DNA of 64,000 nt, taken from Aporrectodea caliginosa. Its lineage: Eukaryota > Annelida > Clitellata > Crassiclitellata > Lumbricidae. Position numbers and translations under genes: made by a program. Location of the stretch: NCBI GenBank assembly GCA_020284085.1, contig JACEVL010000339.1:321501-385500 (forward strand), in the 5' to 3' direction. The notes beneath the pieces are model-generated. The model made no database searches and was not told where the DNA came from. It was given only the letters and a program-made list of their open reading frames with translations. This document shows positions 55,063 to 63,976 of this stretch, piece after piece. How positions within the stretch are numbered: position 1 is the first letter of the stretch; every line of letters starts with the position of its first letter.

Positions 55063-58000
55063 TTGGACTCAACTGACGTAGGTGAAATATATCGCAACGC
55101 GGTGGATAAAATTAAGGAGAGCATGGCGAGTTATCAGATGCGAGTTATCAACCTGAAAAACACCGACGATGAATGTTTCAAATGGTGTATTACTAGAGCG
55201 TTGAACCAAACGGATAACCACCCAGAAAGAATCACTAGAGATTTGATAGAACAATCTGAGAAGCTCGATTGGAGGGGCATTCAATTCCCAGTTGCTGCTG
55301 ATGCAAATATAATAGGTAAATTTGAGCGCAACAATAACATTAGCGTTAACGTGTTCGGTTATGAAAGGGAAGTATACCCGTTATATATATCGAAGCATGA
55401 AAGCGATATCTGCGTTGACTTATTGCTTATTTCCGACGGCGAAAAGAAGCATTACTGTTGGATCAAGAATTTTAACAAATTGTTAGCATTACGAACAGAA
55501 AAATCCCATAATTCAATGCACTACTGTAGAAGGTGTTTGATTGGTTTCAGAGAAGTAGATTCGCTTGCTAAGCATAGCGAGTACTGTTCGCGACAAGACG
55601 CCCAACGAATAGTCCTTCCTGACCCAGGAACCAAGCTAAGTTTCAAGCATTATTTCAAATCGATGAGAGTTCCTTTCGTATTCTATGCGGATTTCGAGTC
55701 TTTCATCAAACCGATCGATACCTGTCAACCCAATCCCAATACCTCTTACACCAATAAATACCAAAAACATGTACCTAGCTCGTTTTGTTATTACATGAAA
55801 TGCTTCGACGACAGCCTATACTCGCAAGATCCGGTGTCGTACACGGCTGAAAGTGAGGACGACGATATCGCCCAGATATTCGTAGATACTCTCGTAGAAA
55901 ATGTAAAACAGATATACAATCGGTTCAAATTCCCTTTGAAGATGATATTCGGTAAAACTGAGAAGAAATGTTTCGATGAAGCTGCGAGCTGTCACATCTG
56001 TGGAGGAGAGTTAGGCGATGATCGAGTTAGGGATCACTGTCATTTGAGTGGTAAATTCAGAGGCGCAGCTCATAACCAGTGTAATTTAGAATACAGAGTC
56101 CCCAAGTTCTTCCCCGTTGTGCTACATAACCTTTCTGGATATGATGCGCATTTATTCGTGAAGAAATTACGAGGTGAGAATGGTGAGAAAATTAAATGTA
56201 TTCCGTGTAACGAAGAAAAATATATATCGTTCAGCAGAGAAGTTGCGGTTGACAAGTTTGTAAACAAGGAAGGAACAGAGGTAACGGTCAAGCGTGAATT
56301 ACGCTTCATCGATAGTTTCAGATTCATGCCCTCGAGTCTCGATGCATTATCGAAGAATCTTAGCAAAGAACAGTGTAAGAATCTGGGGAAACAGTTCTCG
56401 GGAAAGCGGCTCGATCTATTACTCAGAAAAGGAGTTTACCCATACGACTACGTTGACAGCGTTGAAAGACTCAGCGAAACAGAATTGCCCCCAAAACATA
56501 ACTTCTATTCAAAACTGAACGACTCGGATATCAGTGATGAAGACTACGAGCACGCGAGAGCGGTATGGAACGAGTTTGGATTCAAAACGTTACGAGAATA
56601 TCACGACTTGTACAACGTTTCGGATGTTCTACTATTAGCCGATGTATTCGAAAACTTCAGAGACGTTTGTACCAAGAATTACAAGCTCGATCCCGCTTGG
56701 TATTTCACTTCACCCGGCCTAGCTTGGGATGCCGCATTGAAGTTAACCGGCGTAGAGTTGGAATTGTTGAGCGATTACGATATGCTACTCATGATCAAGC
56801 AGGGAATCAGAGGGGGAGTCAGCACGATCTCGAATCGATACGCGAAAGCAAACAACAAGTACATGGGAGAAGCTTTCAATAGCCGTGAGCCTTCATCGTT
56901 CATTCCTTACTTAGACGCTAATAACTTGTATGGTTGGGCGATGAGCGGCCTATTACCAACTCATGAATTTACGTGGATGAGTGATAGCGAACTGAACGAT
57001 TGGAGGCATATTACGGAACGAGAAGGGGTTGGATGCATTCTAGAAGTCGATTTAGAATATCCAGAAGAGCTGCACAATCTTCACAACGATTACCCACTAG
57101 CTCCAGAGAGCATGAAACCCGCAGGTTCGGATGTGGCAAAACTGATTCCAAACCTGAACAATAAGACGAAGTACGTTCTACACTACGGTAATTTACAATT
57201 GTACGAGAGTCTCGGCTTGAAGATCACAAAAATTCATCGAGGATTGATGTTCGAAGAAGACGCCTGGCTGAAAAAGTATATCGATCTGAATACTGACTTA
57301 CGAACGAAGGCAACTAACGATTTCGAGAAAGACTTTTTCAAGCTCATGAACAATAGTGTCTTCGGGAAAACAATGGAATGTATCGAGAATAGAGTTGACG
57401 TGCGATTAGTGTGTGATGAGAAAGAGGCTATCAAGCTCACAGCCAAAACCAATTATGACAGGCGAACTATCTTCGATGAGAATCTAATCGCCATTCACAT
57501 GAAGAAGACCAAGCTGTTCTACAACAAACCGATATATCTAGGCATGTGTATCCTAGACTCTAGTAAAACGCTAATGTATGATTTTCATTATAATTATATC
57601 AAAGCCAAGTACGGTGATAGAGCTAAACTGCTATTCACCGATACCGACTCGCTAGCCTATGAAATGAAGACCGAAGACTTTTACGCCGATATCGCTGGGG
57701 ACGTTCGAAGTAGATTTGACACAAGCGACTACCCAAAAGACCATCCATCAGGTATAGAAACCGGGGTAAATAAGAAAGTGATAGGTATGTTCAAAGACGA
57801 AGCTGGTGGAAAACAGATTGAAGAGTTCGTAGGTTTGCGATCGAAGCTGTACTCGTACAAAATGGCTGGAGAAGATTACAAGAAATGCAAGGGTGTGAAG
57901 AAGAACGTCGTGAAGAAAACGATAACCCACCAAGATTACAAAGATTGCTTGTTTACGAAAAGAGAACAGTCGCGTAGAATGAATGTTATACGATCGCATC

Positions 58001-58131
58001 TTCATGATGTATACACCGAGGAGATCAACAAAATAGCGCTTTCCTGCGATGACGACAAACGGGCCATCTTGGAAGATGGAATCCATACTTTGGCATACGG
58101 CCACTACTCTTTGAAAACTAAAAATACATAA
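55063..58131 (+). CDS. Polinton protein-primed family B DNA polymerase
   Basis: About 1,020 codons are open. The first ATG in frame is near 55,123 and the frame runs open further 5', so the N-terminus is probably truncated. Exonuclease motifs are FYADFESF (Asp210, Glu212), NLSGYDAH (about 356-363) and YNVSDVLLL. Polymerase motifs are YLDANNLYGWAM (Asp618), KLMNNSVFGK (Lys760) and TDTDS (860-863); all catalytic acids are present. Between exo I and II sits a zinc/HNH-like segment CHICGG...DHCHLSGKFRGAAHNQCN (about 310-340), similar to recombination endonuclease VII modules found in this polymerase group. A second Cys/His cluster (CRRC...H...C) lies near 160-175. It replicates the element from protein-capped ends. 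Confidence 0.93.
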   Translation: MDSTDVGEIYRNAVDKIKESMASYQMRVINLKNTDDECFKWCITRALNQTDNHPERITRDLIEQSEKLDWRGIQFPVAADANIIGKFERNNNISVNVFGYEREVYPLYISKHESDICVDLLLISDGEKKHYCWIKNFNKLLALRTEKSHNSMHYCRRCLIGFREVDSLAKHSEYCSRQDAQRIVLPDPGTKLSFKHYFKSMRVPFVFYADFESFIKPIDTCQPNPNTSYTNKYQKHVPSSFCYYMKCFDDSLYSQDPVSYTAESEDDDIAQIFVDTLVENVKQIYNRFKFPLKMIFGKTEKKCFDEAASCHICGGELGDDRVRDHCHLSGKFRGAAHNQCNLEYRVPKFFPVVLHNLSGYDAHLFVKKLRGENGEKIKCIPCNEEKYISFSREVAVDKFVNKEGTEVTVKRELRFIDSFRFMPSSLDALSKNLSKEQCKNLGKQFSGKRLDLLLRKGVYPYDYVDSVERLSETELPPKHNFYSKLNDSDISDEDYEHARAVWNEFGFKTLREYHDLYNVSDVLLLADVFENFRDVCTKNYKLDPAWYFTSPGLAWDAALKLTGVELELLSDYDMLLMIKQGIRGGVSTISNRYAKANNKYMGEAFNSREPSSFIPYLDANNLYGWAMSGLLPTHEFTWMSDSELNDWRHITEREGVGCILEVDLEYPEELHNLHNDYPLAPESMKPAGSDVAKLIPNLNNKTKYVLHYGNLQLYESLGLKITKIHRGLMFEEDAWLKKYIDLNTDLRTKATNDFEKDFFKLMNNSVFGKTMECIENRVDVRLVCDEKEAIKLTAKTNYDRRTIFDENLIAIHMKKTKLFYNKPIYLGMCILDSSKTLMYDFHYNYIKAKYGDRAKLLFTDTDSLAYEMKTEDFYADIAGDVRSRFDTSDYPKDHPSGIETGVNKKVIGMFKDEAGGKQIEEFVGLRSKLYSYKMAGEDYKKCKGVKKNVVKKTITHQDYKDCLFTKREQSRRMNVIRSHLHDVYTEEINKIALSCDDDKRAILEDGIHTLAYGHYSLKTKNT

Positions 58132-58152
58132 AAATAAATATGATAATACAAA

Positions 58153-58830
58153 ATGGAAGTCTCAAAAGTGTGTTCCAAATGTAAAATGGAAAAAACCTTG
58201 AACGAATTTTACAAAGATAAATCGCAAAAGAGCGGGTATTATCCCAGCTGCAGAACGTGTAAACATAACACAGTGAAGGAACTTACTCAAAAATATTCGC
58301 TACTTGTGGATAGGGAAACGAAAGAGAAAAAAGTTTGCAGCCAATGTAAGAAAGAAAAGAATGTTTCAGAATATTCAAAAAACAGATGCCACAAAGACGG
58401 GCTAGACAATGTTTGCAAACATTGTAAAAGAATATATAATTGCGCGTACTCGAAAACCCGAGCACAATACGACCCAGAGTTCAAACTACATTCAAACCTA
58501 AGATGTAGACTCGGCAGAGCATTGAGAGGTAAGTCGAAAACACAAACTACCAGGCAACTTATCGGTCTTGACTTTGAAATGTTTACAAAGTGGATTGAAT
58601 ATCAGTTGGAAGAAGGAATGACTATGCAAAATTACGGGTCGGTTTGGCAACTCGACCACGTTCTACCGATATCTTCCTTCAATTTGCTAGACGAAGAGGA
58701 ACTTCAGAAAGCTATGAATTGGAAGAATATACGCCCTTTGCTACCTCTTAGAAATATCCAAAAATCTAACAAAATAGATCGCTGGCTGTATGTTATGCAG
58801 GAAGTAAAAGCATATTACTTTCTAAAATGA
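58153..58830 (+). CDS. HNH endonuclease with two N-terminal zinc-ribbon-like repeats
   Basis: 225 aa. Two CxxCxxxKxxxEF/EYxK...CxxC units occupy residues about 7-95 (CSKCKMEKTLNEFYKD...CRTC; CSQCKKEKNVSEYSKN...CKHC). They are followed by an HNH core near 170-210: WQLDHVLPISSF, then NWKNIRPLLPLRNIQKSNK, giving His, Asn and terminal His/Lys positions. Similar zinc-HNH proteins occur in large DNA viruses and Polintons, often as homing-type nucleases. It starts 21 bases after the polymerase stop and overlaps the protease start by ATGA, consistent with a compact operon-like layout. Confidence 0.8.
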   Translation: MEVSKVCSKCKMEKTLNEFYKDKSQKSGYYPSCRTCKHNTVKELTQKYSLLVDRETKEKKVCSQCKKEKNVSEYSKNRCHKDGLDNVCKHCKRIYNCAYSKTRAQYDPEFKLHSNLRCRLGRALRGKSKTQTTRQLIGLDFEMFTKWIEYQLEEGMTMQNYGSVWQLDHVLPISSFNLLDEEELQKAMNWKNIRPLLPLRNIQKSNKIDRWLYVMQEVKAYYFLK

Positions 58831-59258
58831 GCTCAACAAGTGTGAAAAATATCGATGTTGAAGGTGTGGTCCTTCCAAATCATCCATTAACGAATTTTGA
58901 ATTATTGGATGCCGCGAAGAAGCTGAACATTCCAAATTTTAGTGGAGTTTTTCTACGAGATGAGCTGCTGAAGAAACCTAGACGGAAGGAGTGTGGTATT
59001 CTCAACCTAGACGATTCTAATGGGGTAGGGTCACATTGGTGCTGTTTTTTCAAGAACGGTAACGACAAATTTTACTTCGACAGCTACGGCCTTCCACCAC
59101 CAACCGAGCTGTTGAAGTATTTGGGCGGCTCTGTATATTACAACAGCGAACGAATACAGCCGGACAATGAAGTATTTTGCGGTCATTTGTGTTTGTACGT
59201 ACTGAAAGCGATCGCTAACGGTCGTAAATTTCAAGAAGTTGTAAACGATTTGCATTAA
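58827..59258 (+). CDS. Adenain-like cysteine protease (Polinton PRO)
   Basis: 143 aa. The catalytic set of the adenovirus/ULP1-type fold is visible: His70 in GVGSHWCCFF, Asp85 in FYFDSYGLPPP, Gln111 before PDNEVF and Cys122 in CGHLCLYVL. Length is short but typical for Polinton proteases. It would mature capsid proteins. It overlaps the nuclease gene by four bases (ATGA). Confidence 0.9.
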   Translation: MSSTSVKNIDVEGVVLPNHPLTNFELLDAAKKLNIPNFSGVFLRDELLKKPRRKECGILNLDDSNGVGSHWCCFFKNGNDKFYFDSYGLPPPTELLKYLGGSVYYNSERIQPDNEVFCGHLCLYVLKAIANGRKFQEVVNDLH

Positions 59259-59282
59259 TAATATTGTATATTCAAAAACACA

Positions 59283-60345
59283 ATGCCAGTTGATAAATTT
59301 GGACATACCGATTCAGGTTCCGGTTCTATGCAAAGAGTAGTCGCAGGAGGTGTCACGCTGACTCAAGTAAATAATACTTTTGTCAGGCTAGATGGAACGA
59401 ACGCCTTCGTGGGAAATTTAAATATGGGAGGGAACTCGATCGAAAATCTATCGATGACGTATACTCCGGCCGAAGATAACGATTTGACTACCAAGAAATA
59501 CGCCGATGAACAAGACGCTACGAAGGTATCGAAGACTGGTGATATCATGACGGGTAATCTAATTCTAAATGTCGACGTAGATCGCATACGCACGATGGGG
59601 TGTAGGGATTTGAGAGGAAATAGACAATTCACATTATTGTTGGGTAGTACGACGAATAAAATGCTATGTCAGTTGAACGTTCCTATCACGCTACAAACGA
59701 CTGATGGATTACGTGTTCGAATACATGATGAAGTCGCTATCGATATCGTCAAAACTAGCCACGATCCCTTTGCAAGAATAAATGTGTTCAAAGATATCTA
59801 TATGAATGGGGCGCGAATCACCGGTCTAGCCGAACCCACCAGCGGGGGTAACGCTGTTACGAAGAACTACGTCGATCAGTCTCTTAGAAAAAAGTGCCTT
59901 GTTGGATATATTCCTAATTTAGAAGCTAATAATAGCATGACTGGTTTCATCGCTAATGCCAGTTCGAGTGGCGTCGGGCATGAGGCGTACAGGGCTTTCA
60001 ACAATCTCGTATCAGGTGATTCTTGGTTTTCAAGCGATGAGGATACAACCTTTTGGTTAGGGATAAAATGTCCAGAACCGGTTCTAATTTGGAGAGTCGC
60101 GTTGAAAGTTAGAAAGGAATTGGAAGGCTGGAATCTATCGGCGAGCAACGATGGAACACCGTTTGAAGTATTATTCTCATCGACGAGTGCATTACAGAAA
60201 GAACCGTTTATTTTTTTGATATTTCGACGACGACTGCTTACCAGTATTACAGACTTACGGCAATAGACAATGATTATCCTAACACTGATTGGTCTAACAA
60301 TGGAATTCAGCTCATGCAATTATACGTTTACAATACATAAGTCGT
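59283..60345 (+). CDS. Fibre/attachment-like Polinton protein, frameshifted near its 3' end
   Basis: The main frame (59,283-60,266) starts MPVDKFGH. It carries two tail-fibre-like repeats with TGDIMTGNLIL and NGARITGLAEPTSGGNAVTK, each followed by a YVD/YAD motif as in phage-type fibre stems. A C-terminal segment with FWLGIKCPEPVLIWRVALKV resembles a galactose-binding (F5/8 type C-like) domain. At a run of seven T near 60,210-60,218 the sensible frame shifts. The other frame then stays open to about 60,342 and finishes the domain with aromatic-rich strands. Either an indel or a sequencing error is likely. Role in attachment is inference. Confidence 0.65.
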
Positions 60346-60433
60346 AGAATTCAAATAGTCATTTCTATTTGAATTCTTATATCGCCGTTCTATTCAACGC
60401 AAGTACTCTCCTCGAAGTCAATTAGATCTTTCT

Positions 60434-60540
60434 CTTACACACCGCCGCCGCTCTCCTCACTGCTGCTTGTACTCTCCTCAGTAGTAGTGGTGGTGGTGGT
60501 AATCTCCTCACCGCTAGTACTTTCATCATCACTTCTAATA
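60434..60540 (-). other. Acidic Ser/Thr-rich short frame just past the capsid stop
   Basis: Right after the capsid-like ORF ends, another minus-strand frame encodes RSDDESTSGEEI, a Thr run, EESTSSSEES and GGGV before TAA. It overlaps the capsid stop out of frame. It may be the lost or frameshift-accessed acidic C-terminus of that protein, or coincidence from a trinucleotide-rich stretch. Confidence 0.3.
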
Positions 60541-61845
60541 CACCACACTCATTTTCTTACCGTCGGATTGGAAGTTCAACAACTTATCCGAAATTACAAC
60601 CGCGTAAGCTTGCGTTTCAGCTGGGACCGCAGCGTTGAAAATAAATTTGATCTGGATATCGACGACCGACGATTTCAGTTTTTCCGGCTGTTTACTAACG
60701 TCGAATACCATGAGCGGATACAGATCTTTGTAATCGGCTGGGGTGATGTTACTTTGCGTAATCAGTTGATCCATTCCGTAGAACTTTTCGCTGAACGTCG
60801 CCGCGTCTCTGTAAGCTCTCGAGAATTTCTGGTCGGGAAACGATAGGTCGTAGTCGACGGCTGGGTATCTCGTTTGATTCAACATCACGTACGCGTTTTT
60901 GAGGTTGCAATGATCGAAGATAGATGGGTTATGTTGTTGGTTACCACCGCGATTGGTTTGGAATCCAACGACTATCCACCTAGGTTTTTCAGGAGCCGAC
61001 TTGACGCTAAGACGCCAGCCAAAAGTAGTCGATTGTGGAACCGTTATAGTATCACATTGCCGCGCTCGATACGCAACGGGTAGCGACTCTTTCGATTCGA
61101 TAGTTTTGTACAACTGCGCTCTTTCCATGTCCGACGGAGTAACGTGCGGCATGAACCATGAGATTTTACCGATGTCAATTTTTCCTGCAATCGCAGCATC
61201 CGCAGCAGCATCCGCGCCTGCGACTCTGAAAACAGCATCGTCGTCCGATTTGCGAACCAGCGTTAGCGTGTGCTTCAGTCCGTACACTATTTTATCGTAA
61301 TCTTCGCAGAATCCGAAAATATGACTGAGAGGCACGATGAAACTAAACGTTCCCTTTGTCGTTGGTTTTTGAATAAGATACGCTTGACGAGTCGCGAAAC
61401 CTACGTTATCAGCTATCACTGCGGTTGCACCGGTGTCTTTGCACCATAACTGATTAAGACCTTGCGCTTTGGCGAAGTCGTCCGGATATTTCAGCAAACC
61501 CAGCATCGTCGTTGCTTGTCCCGGGTGATATACCGTTTCGATTTCTTGGCTCGATAGGGTATACCCGATTTGGCTGAAAAGATGCATGAGTCCGTTGTTG
61601 GCGATGGCTACTGCGTTGGCGTTGACGTACGCCGCTCCATCCGCTGCTTTGACTAGCCTACCTTCGATCAGCAAGTAAGACTCGGAGGGGTGGCAAAATA
61701 GATCTTGTGTTTCGATATTGATACGAATCTCACCGGCTGAGTTTAGATTCGCTCTCGCCGCCGGTTCGTATTCGTGCCATTCGTATTGTTCGATTCCTTC
61801 GTCGACCGACGAGACTTCTGTAAAGTTTAGAATATCAGACTGCAT
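60535..61845 (-). CDS. Double-jelly-roll capsid-like protein (Polinton major capsid candidate)
   Basis: 436 aa, ATG to stop intact. It opens MQSDILNFTEVSSVDEGIEQ and YEWHEYEP, followed by a beta-rich sequence typical of the double jelly-roll-like proteins of Polintons (YLLIEGRLVKADG-like strand, NGLMHLFSQIGYTLSSQEIE, IVPLSHIFGF, DYDLSFPDQKFSRAY). Size suits a trimeric jelly-roll major capsid protein. It is convergent with the fibre-like gene and is the first of four leftward genes when read from the window end. Confidence 0.75.
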   Translation of the reverse strand: MQSDILNFTEVSSVDEGIEQYEWHEYEPAARANLNSAGEIRINIETQDLFCHPSESYLLIEGRLVKAADGAAYVNANAVAIANNGLMHLFSQIGYTLSSQEIETVYHPGQATTMLGLLKYPDDFAKAQGLNQLWCKDTGATAVIADNVGFATRQAYLIQKPTTKGTFSFIVPLSHIFGFCEDYDKIVYGLKHTLTLVRKSDDDAVFRVAGADAAADAAIAGKIDIGKISWFMPHVTPSDMERAQLYKTIESKESLPVAYRARQCDTITVPQSTTFGWRLSVKSAPEKPRWIVVGFQTNRGGNQQHNPSIFDHCNLKNAYVMLNQTRYPAVDYDLSFPDQKFSRAYRDAATFSEKFYGMDQLITQSNITPADYKDLYPLMVFDVSKQPEKLKSSVVDIQIKFIFNAAVPAETQAYAVVISDKLLNFQSDGKKMSVVY

Positions 61846-61880
61846 TTTATTTTACCGAGGATTATAATTTCAAGTATCTA

Positions 61881-62372
61881 TCACGCGATTTTCAATCCAG
61901 CTCCGTTGTTGATATGACGCACGAGATCACGAATGGACACGGCATTCGAAGAAGAAGGCTTTCCGAGTCCGTTACCGGCTAGTATATTATTAATATTAGT
62001 TTCAGACCCTACGCTCTTATCGATTAGCCGCGTCAAGATAGCCGCATTCTCTCGCGTAAGCGCTGGTGGTATCGTTTCAATCTTTTGGTTTTCGACAGCG
62101 CGCGGTGACAGTACCGATGATGCCAAAAGTTTTGCAGCGGCTTTGTCCATCAATCGCTTACCGGCTTCTACTGCGGTATTCTTTCCAACATCTAGCGCCT
62201 TTTTTCCCAACTCTTTCGCGGCATCTTTGCCCATGCTAAGTGCTGTCGATGCGGCTCGGTTAGCAACGCCCGATGTGAAGAGCCTTTTGAAAACACCCGT
62301 AATAGTATCGAATATTCCTGCTCCTCCGATAGCGTGTTTTTTCATATACCTTCTTTTTGTGATGACTAGCAT
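61881..62372 (-). CDS. Small basic/amphipathic virion protein candidate
   Basis: 163 aa. The N-terminus is MLVITKRRYMKKHAIGGAGI, with a basic patch and a Gly-Gly-Ala-Gly that could be a protease site. An Ala/Lys-rich amphipathic helix region (AASTALSMGKDAAKELGKKA) follows. Such proteins in Polintons and adenoviruses are minor capsid, DNA-condensing or membrane-lytic. No definite family was recognised. It is transcribed with its neighbours; the next gene upstream ends 4 bases before its start. Confidence 0.6.
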   Translation of the reverse strand: MLVITKRRYMKKHAIGGAGIFDTITGVFKRLFTSGVANRAASTALSMGKDAAKELGKKALDVGKNTAVEAGKRLMDKAAAKLLASSVLSPRAVENQKIETIPPALTRENAAILTRLIDKSVGSETNINNILAGNGLGKPSSSNAVSIRDLVRHINNGAGLKIA

Positions 62373-62375
62373 TTT

Positions 62376-63257
62376 TTATAATTGCGACATTAAGTTTTTG
62401 TACTCGTCTTTGTTCAACACTCCTTGTCTCATCAGTTCGTCGCATATACCTACGATCTCGTTTCTCACTCCCGTATTACCCGCCTGAAAGCTAGCTATTC
62501 GTAAAGACAACATTTCCACTAGCGCATTAGGATCTTGCGGGATAACGACGACTCCTCTACCTATCTTCGCGTCCCATATCGGTTTGATAATATTTCTGTA
62601 CTTTTCACTTCGAGACGATTTTGGTTTACTCGGATTGTTTGGTTGTCTCATAGCATTCGTTGAGCGTAGAATCTCGGCGTAATCTGACAGATCGTTACCG
62701 TCGTATATCGACTCGTTCGGCTTCTGCATCGTTAGTAGCTCCCAAAGTCCGGGAGTCCCTGCATAAGTTTTCTCTCCAACCGTTATATCGTCTTTTTGGA
62801 TAGCTACAGGCGTGTCTCCGATGTAAAACACGCCGCCTTTGGAACTGAGACCGAACGTCGTATCCGTAGACTTTTTATTCGAAGCGTATTGGTGCAAGTA
62901 TTTCGCTGCCAAGTTTCCTAATTCTAAAGTTCTAACGTCTTCGACTGGATCCTCATACGCCTCTATTGAAGGATACTGCGAAAACTGTATGGATTTTATC
63001 GACGCGGGAAGCGCTTGTAGAGCACTAGACGTGGCTGCCGAGTTCTCCTTGATAGTAGATAGCAAAGCGTTTTGTTCTTTCGATATTGCCGATTGCGAGT
63101 CGACGATCGGTTTGTACAACTTCGTTAGTTCTTGCTGCATCCCTATGTCACCTAATTTCTCCGATAGAAAGTTCTGTTGAATATTCTTCTTCGTCTTGAG
63201 AAAATCTGCGACGATGAAGTCTCTTTTCGCTGGATCGGTTATGTTCAGAAACGACAT
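62376..63257 (-). CDS. Polinton-associated protein of the DUF8207-like type
   Basis: 293 aa. The N-terminal third is helical and coiled-coil prone (DFLKTKKNIQQNFLSEKLGD). Residues about 130-215 carry FGLSSKGGVFYIGDTPVAIQ, TPGLWELLTMQKPNESIYDG, DLSDYAEILRSTNAM and EKYRNIIKPIW. From memory this G-L-W-E-L-L-T...Y...I-L...N-A pattern is common in Polinton-derived ORFs of arthropods and other invertebrates. Function unknown; virion structural role likely from context. Confidence 0.6.
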   Translation of the reverse strand: MSFLNITDPAKRDFIVADFLKTKKNIQQNFLSEKLGDIGMQQELTKLYKPIVDSQSAISKEQNALLSTIKENSAATSSALQALPASIKSIQFSQYPSIEAYEDPVEDVRTLELGNLAAKYLHQYASNKKSTDTTFGLSSKGGVFYIGDTPVAIQKDDITVGEKTYAGTPGLWELLTMQKPNESIYDGNDLSDYAEILRSTNAMRQPNNPSKPKSSRSEKYRNIIKPIWDAKIGRGVVVIPQDPNALVEMLSLRIASFQAGNTGVRNEIVGICDELMRQGVLNKDEYKNLMSQL

Positions 63258-63289
63258 TATTTTAAAATATATAGTATAATGTTTTGAAA

Positions 63290-63375
63290 CGTAAAACGTA
63301 AAACGTAATTATCAATATGATTTTACGTTTTACGTTTTCACCAATTTACGTTTTACGTTCTACGTTTTACGTTTT
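63290..63375 (+). repeat. TTTTACGTTTTACGTT tandem repeat between two Polinton genes
   Basis: ACGTTTTACGTTT-type units repeat about eight times in the intergenic space of the leftward cluster. This is a short satellite-like spacer with possible regulatory or replicative role; nothing more can be said. Confidence 0.75.
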
Positions 63376-63976
63376 ACGTTTGCGTTGTCATCGTTTTGCC
63401 AAACGCGTTCTTGAACGACTCGGCCATAGTTTCTCGATTTTCAGCTGCTTCGTCTATGCTGACTTTTATTTTGCTTCTGATTTCTTCTTTCATTTCGTTA
63501 AATTTCACGCGTTCGTTTAGAATTAGCGAATATTCCTCACCTGAAATGTAATCGTCTTCCAAAGCTTTCGAAATGTGGCCGCTGATCGTGTTGAGTTTTG
63601 CTTCGGCTAGCGTTTTGATCTTTTCATGCTTCTCCGCCTTCAGCGCGAGTTTCTTATTGACTCGACCGCCGATAAAACGTAGAACTATAGCGACTACCGC
63701 TATTGCTTCCAGCGCTATCACGACGGGGGCAGCGACTACAGTAGAAAGAACACCGATTCCTGAAATAGCGAGCCCCATCGTAGCCACACCTAGAACGTCG
63801 TCTACCCCGCTAATTATTTTTACGCTTCTATTGTATTTCGTACTTAGCGTTGCCCTTGTATCTCGTTCTCTTTCGAATTCTGTTTGAATTTCTGTAATCT
63901 TCGAAAGTCGGTAAACGTCAGCCTTTCCGTCGACTGCATCCGTTTTCATTACGATTGCTGAATTCTCTCGTGTCAT
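63374..63976 (-). CDS. Membrane protein of the Polinton late cluster
   Basis: 200 aa. A hydrophobic hairpin (VLGVATMGLAISGIGVLSTV and VAAPVVIALEAIAVVAIVLR) lies in residues about 60-105. It is flanked by a charged N-terminal helix and a Lys/Glu-rich C-terminal coiled coil with EDDYISGEEYSLIL. Similar proteins recur next to Polinton capsid genes in cnidarian and mollusc genomes (recalled, not searched). A membrane or entry-related role is possible but unproven. The start MTRENSAIVMKTDAVDGKAD lies 24 bases inside the window end. Confidence 0.6.
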   Translation of the reverse strand: MTRENSAIVMKTDAVDGKADVYRLSKITEIQTEFERERDTRATLSTKYNRSVKIISGVDDVLGVATMGLAISGIGVLSTVVAAPVVIALEAIAVVAIVLRFIGGRVNKKLALKAEKHEKIKTLAEAKLNTISGHISKALEDDYISGEEYSLILNERVKFNEMKEEIRSKIKVSIDEAAENRETMAESFKNAFGKTMTTQT

